DNA of 64,000 nucleotides, from assembly GCA_963667515.2 (NCBI GenBank), contig CAXXXY010000006.1, forward strand, positions 682,001 to 746,000, given 5' to 3'. Under the pieces are notes generated by a model. It was given only the letters and a program-made list of their open reading frames with translations, was not told the origin of the DNA and ran no database searches. This stretch comes from VYDC01 sp963667515 (GTDB lineage: Bacteria > Chloroflexota > Dehalococcoidia > UBA2979). Below, in pieces: positions 62,668 through 64,000 of the stretch (position 1 is its first letter; the number at the start of each line of letters is the position of its first letter). The position numbers and the translations under genes were made by a program.

Positions 62668-63717
62668 TGTACTACCCAGGAAGGTTGTTCACAGGCGGGA
62701 GGCGGGGACGGCCCCGCCGACGCCGCCGTGCGGTCGGCGGTGATTGTAGCGGTAGAGCCAGCGTGGGAGCTGGCGCAGCCGCTCGGCGTTGGAGCGGTAG
62801 GGGCGGGCGTAGGCCCACTCGTTCTGCAGGATCTGGATGAAACGCTCGGCTTTGCCGTTCGTCTGCGGGCGGTAGGGCCGCGTGTGCGACAGCCGCACGT
62901 CTGCGGCAGCGGCGGCGCCGTGGAAGCTGCGGGCGACGGTGTAGGCCTTCGCGTTGTCGGTCAGGACCCGGCGCACGCGCACGCCACGCCGGCGGAAGGC
63001 CGCGAGCGCCTGCTCGAGGAAGGCGGCGCAGCTCGCGCCACGCTCGTCGGGCAGGACGGAGACGTAGGCGTAACGGCTGTGGTCGTCGACGGCGACGTGT
63101 AGGTACTCCAGCCCCAGCGAACGCCGCGAATGCGGCCCGGAGCGCGTCTCGGCGAAGCCAGGCGCCATTCGCTTGCCGCCGCCCTCGGGGACGCGCCCGA
63201 GCTTCTTCACGTCGAGATGCAGCAGGTCGCCGGGGGCGTCGTGCTCGTAGCGGACCGGCTCCCGGGTGACGCGGTGCAGGCGGTCGAGCCGGTTGAGGCC
63301 GCGGCGCCGCAGCACGGCGTAGACCGTGGAGCGGGCGACCCCGAGCGCCCACTGGATGCGATGCGGCCCGAATCCCTGCGTGCGTCGCACGGCGCAGATG
63401 CGTCGCTCCAGCTCGGGCGGCGTGCGCCGGGGATGCGCGCGCGGGGCGGAGCTGCGGTCCTCGAGCCCTGCCGCTCCCTCCGCCCGGAAGCGCCCCAGCC
63501 ACTTGGCAACGGTGTGGCGGGAGACGCGGAAGTGGCGAGCGACCTCAGCCTGGGGCCAGCCGGCGTCCACTTCCCGCACGAGCTCGAGTCGGGTCAGCGG
63601 CGTCAGCCGCGCGTTACGATGGGCCATGAGGGTGTCCTCTCCTCGCTACTGCCGTGCTGTCACACACAGCAGCGGGCGAGGCCCCTCATCCTGTCAACAA
63701 CCTACGTGGGAACTACA
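62668..63717 (-). mobile_element. IS481-family insertion sequence, copy 4
   Basis: 1050 bp in reverse orientation. Flanks are CCTAGT (62662-62667) and CCTAGC (63718-63723); the one mismatch is adjacent to the 3' (right) end, as in copy 2. Internally it has the base found in copy 1 (cacacGcgg). Inserted at the stop codon of the upstream hydrolase, leaving it intact. Confidence 0.95.
62689..63627 (-). CDS. IS481-family transposase
   Basis: 312 residues, intact, from ATG 63627. Same sequence as the copies at 45782 and 58275, with Asp139, Asp224 and Glu261. The element is inverted relative to copy 3, so a 3.4 kb segment is bounded by inverted repeats. Confidence 0.95.
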   Translation of the reverse strand: MAHRNARLTPLTRLELVREVDAGWPQAEVARHFRVSRHTVAKWLGRFRAEGAAGLEDRSSAPRAHPRRTPPELERRICAVRRTQGFGPHRIQWALGVARSTVYAVLRRRGLNRLDRLHRVTREPVRYEHDAPGDLLHLDVKKLGRVPEGGGKRMAPGFAETRSGPHSRRSLGLEYLHVAVDDHSRYAYVSVLPDERGASCAAFLEQALAAFRRRGVRVRRVLTDNAKAYTVARSFHGAAAAADVRLSHTRPYRPQTNGKAERFIQILQNEWAYARPYRSNAERLRQLPRWLYRYNHRRPHGGVGGAVPASRL

Positions 63718-63778
63718 CCTAGCCCCGCAGCGGGTCGCGCGCGCCCGCCCGCTCGCTCGCTCGCTCGCTCGCCCCGCG

Positions 63779-64000
63779 TTAGCTGGCGGGGAACGCCACG
63801 AGCGAGGTGGTGGACTGGATGCCCTCCATGACGCGGATGGTGTCGGCGAGGAGCGGCGGGACGTCCGTGAGGCTGTCGGTCTCCAGCTCGGCGACGACGT
63901 CGTAGGGGCCCATCACCTCGTGCACCTCGGAGATGCCCGGTAGCTCGCGGAGCGCCAGGGCGACGCGCCGCGTGGCACCGGGGGTGGTCACGATCAGCAC
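63779..64000 (-). CDS. Lrp/AsnC ligand-binding (RAM) domain protein, partial
   Basis: At least 73 residues, with the 5' end beyond the window edge. LIVTTPGATRRVALALRELP, GISEVHEVMGPYDVVAELET and IRVMEGIQSTTSLVAFPAS form the stand-alone RAM/AsnC effector domain. No HTH is visible in this part. Such short proteins bind amino-acid-like effectors. Convergent with IS481 copy 4; a ctcg-type simple repeat lies just downstream of its stop. Confidence 0.82.
   Translation of the reverse strand: MLIVTTPGATRRVALALRELPGISEVHEVMGPYDVVAELETDSLTDVPPLLADTIRVMEGIQSTTSLVAFPAS

Noticed and set aside
63749..63772. ctcg simple repeat near the right edge
   Set aside because: A short tetranucleotide repeat in a GC-rich intergenic spacer, with no flanking structure.

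Overview
The window is about 73% GC, gene-dense, and mostly codes for soluble catabolic or redox enzymes. The best taxonomic pointers are an ssrA (tmRNA) gene on the minus strand at 48573-48922 whose tag reads GEPQLALAA, resembling as I recall it the Dehalococcoides tag GERELVLAG, and an unusual load of luciferase-like (F420/FMN type) oxidoreductases, alpha/beta hydrolases, ACMSD-type amidohydrolases, MmgE/PrpD, EthD and AtuA/DUF4387 proteins. I infer a chromosomal segment of an aerobic, high-GC Chloroflexota (Dehalococcoidia or SAR202-like) bacterium. This is inference, not proof.

Layout. 0-4.9 kb: TPR-like membrane protein, degenerate ImmA/IrrE protein, flippase-like membrane protein, HDOD protein interrupted by TGA, amidohydrolase. 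4.9-6.0 kb: first IS481-type element, transposase broken. 6.0-10.9 kb (minus): hydrolase, M29/NicX-like protein, DUF4387, AtuA-like protein and a luciferase-like oxidoreductase, probably one catabolic operon. 10.9-16.8 kb (plus): tag, luciferase-like oxidoreductase, mobA, fdhD and a cysteine-type formate-dehydrogenase-like molybdoenzyme. 16.8-20.2 kb (minus): HNH protein, enoyl-CoA hydratase, amidohydrolase and two hot-dog dehydratases. 20.3-29.9 kb: sthA, Dabb protein, DUF6504 gene with an SOS box, luciferase-like oxidoreductase, hydrolase, lipoprotein, GNAT, purE-purK, phosphotransferase. 29.9-37.7 kb: frameshifted ArgH-like lyase, a SelW-type selenoprotein with in-frame TGA and a SECIS-like hairpin, chromate transporter, a tandem duplication, hydrolases and an oligopeptide-type binding protein. 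38-45.6 kb: decayed multi-domain secreted protein, SGNH protein, frameshifted luciferase-like gene, aldo/keto reductase, SRPBCC protein, small membrane protein.

45.7-48.4 kb is a mobile hotspot: a second IS481 copy abuts a deazaflavin-type nitroreductase gene that is itself split by an IS407-group IS3 element with a perfect 4-bp target duplication. Then come ssrA, smpB, an S41 protease, an MFS transporter, a lipoprotein, a zinc-ribbon gene behind a strong promoter and a palindrome, bcp, and a luciferase-like oxidoreductase. 56.4-61.6 kb is an EthD/MmgE-PrpD/hydrolase operon cut by IS481 copy 3, and copy 4 follows the next hydrolase.

Two themes stand out. First, all four IS481 copies sit in NCTAGN sites, and three of these CTAGs carry the TAG stop codon of a gene, so insertion spares the reading frame. 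Second, five of seven alpha/beta hydrolases carry a G-x-H-T-G or G-x-M-T-G nucleophile elbow instead of G-x-S-x-G. At least seven small lesions (frameshifts, in-frame TGA, internal deletion) occur in 64 kb, so either the region is decaying or the assembly contains indel errors.
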